Assembly (NCBI GenBank): GCA_028867845.1
Contig: JAGWFU010000041.1
Coordinates: forward strand, 1 to 5,229
Origin: Microcaldota archaeon
GTDB taxonomy: Archaea > Micrarchaeota > Micrarchaeia > Micrarchaeales > Micrarchaeaceae
Length of the DNA stretch: 5,229 nucleotides
Reading direction: 5' to 3'
A program made the translations under genes and the position numbers. How positions within the stretch are numbered: position 1 is the stretch's first letter; every line of letters starts with the position of its first letter. This document shows positions 5,069-5,229 of the stretch, piece after piece. The notes beneath the pieces were generated by a model. It saw only the letters and a list, made by a program, of their open reading frames with translations, searched no databases and was not told where the DNA came from.

Positions 5069-5072
5069 TTTT
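5069..5072 (+). terminator. T-tract terminator after tRNA-Val
   Basis: Four T residues follow the discriminator base directly. Short T runs terminate archaeal tRNA transcripts, but this one is brief. Confidence 0.3.
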
Positions 5073-5075
5073 CGG

Positions 5076-5090
5076 AAAGGCTTATCTAAT
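5076..5090 (+). promoter_or_regulatory. promoter of the F420-dependent NADP reductase-like gene
   Basis: A purine-rich BRE-like GAAAGG is followed by the TATA-like CTTATCTAAT. The centre is about 34 nt before the ATG at 5120, predicting a start near 5112 and a leader of about 8 nt. Confidence 0.4.
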
Positions 5091-5119
5091 TTCTCAACCC
5101 TATCTTATCCGATGATTAG

Positions 5120-5229
5120 ATGAGGATAGGAATGCTGGGCACGGGAATGGTTGGGGCAGGGCTGAGCACCAAGCTGGTGCAGCTCGGCCACGAGGTCAAG
5201 ATGGGTTCTAGGAGCGGGAACAACCCGAA
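5120..5229 (+). CDS. N-terminus of an F420-dependent NADP reductase-like Rossmann protein (partial)
   Basis: Thirty-six complete codons are present before the window edge. The protein starts [20 protein letters not shown], a Rossmann dinucleotide fold with the GxGxVG loop at residues 7-12 and a following helix. It continues into the second strand, [13 protein letters not shown]. The basic MGSR at the end of that strand, where the 2'-phosphate of NADPH is held, is typical of the NADP-oxidoreductase coenzyme F420-dependent family and its relatives. Full-length members run about 200-230 residues, so most of the gene lies to the right. GATGATT (5111-5117) is an SD-like element 2 nt before the ATG. 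Whether the true partner is F420 cannot be decided from this fragment. Confidence 0.8.
   Translation, partial: MRIGMLGTGMVGAGLSTKLVQLGHEVKMGSRSGNNP

Noticed and set aside
5108..5124. Possible C/D-box RNA (GATGATTAGATGA resembling a C box)
   Set aside because: No D box CTGA or C'/D' pair at proper spacing; the string is better explained as an SD-like element before the ATG at 5120.
1..5229. CRISPR array, insertion sequence, integrase or defence cassette
   Set aside because: No direct repeats with regular spacing, no transposase-like motifs and no nuclease/helicase genes; all genes are core or housekeeping types.

Overview
The window is archaeal chromosome. It carries archaeal-type ribosomal protein L11, a short archaeal Spt5 (NGN plus one KOW), an archaeal class I Trm5-like tRNA methyltransferase, a tRNA without an encoded CCA tail, TATA-like promoter boxes about 22-34 nt ahead of starts, and translation starts preceded by the end of the archaeal Shine-Dalgarno sequence (GGAGGTGATC). 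Genes use many AGG/AGA arginine and ATA isoleucine codons at roughly balanced GC. Two features recall small, rearranged archaeal genomes such as ARMAN/Micrarchaeota-like lineages: broken ribosomal gene order and a compact Trm5 without an N-terminal domain. That placement is inference only. I see no mobile element, CRISPR array or integrase, and every interval longer than 300 bases is covered by a gene.

Layout. A divergent promoter pair (16-55) precedes a plus-strand HAD hydrolase of the NT5C (5'-deoxyribonucleotidase-like) type with a long, unrecognised C-terminal extension (92-1324). It converges on a minus-strand pair: spt5 (2288-1845) followed after 10 nt by rpl11 (1834-1367). An 80-90 nt divergent spacer with small inverted repeats separates spt5 from a plus-strand Trm5-like gene (2378-3148). 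After 67 nt come scpA (3216-3944) and scpB (start 3925 or 3916), overlapping. scpB ends exactly where a minus-strand PduO-type cobalamin adenosyltransferase ends (4399-4941). An AT-rich box then appears to serve both that gene and tRNA-Val(CAC) (4997-5068). The window closes with the first 36 codons of an F420-dependent NADP reductase-like Rossmann protein (from 5120).

How they fit. spt5 and rpl11 form a transcription/translation pair. scpA-scpB supplies the kleisin and winged-helix partners of an SMC condensin whose SMC gene is not here. The Trm5-like enzyme and the tRNA belong to tRNA biology. The adenosyltransferase and the reductase-like gene are cofactor-linked metabolism. The most notable signals are a recurrent GATGATC-type ribosome-binding element that decides several starts, a tRNA-Val with C instead of U at position 55, a Trm5 lacking its D1 domain with altered motifs, and the unexplained C-terminal region of the nucleotidase-like protein.
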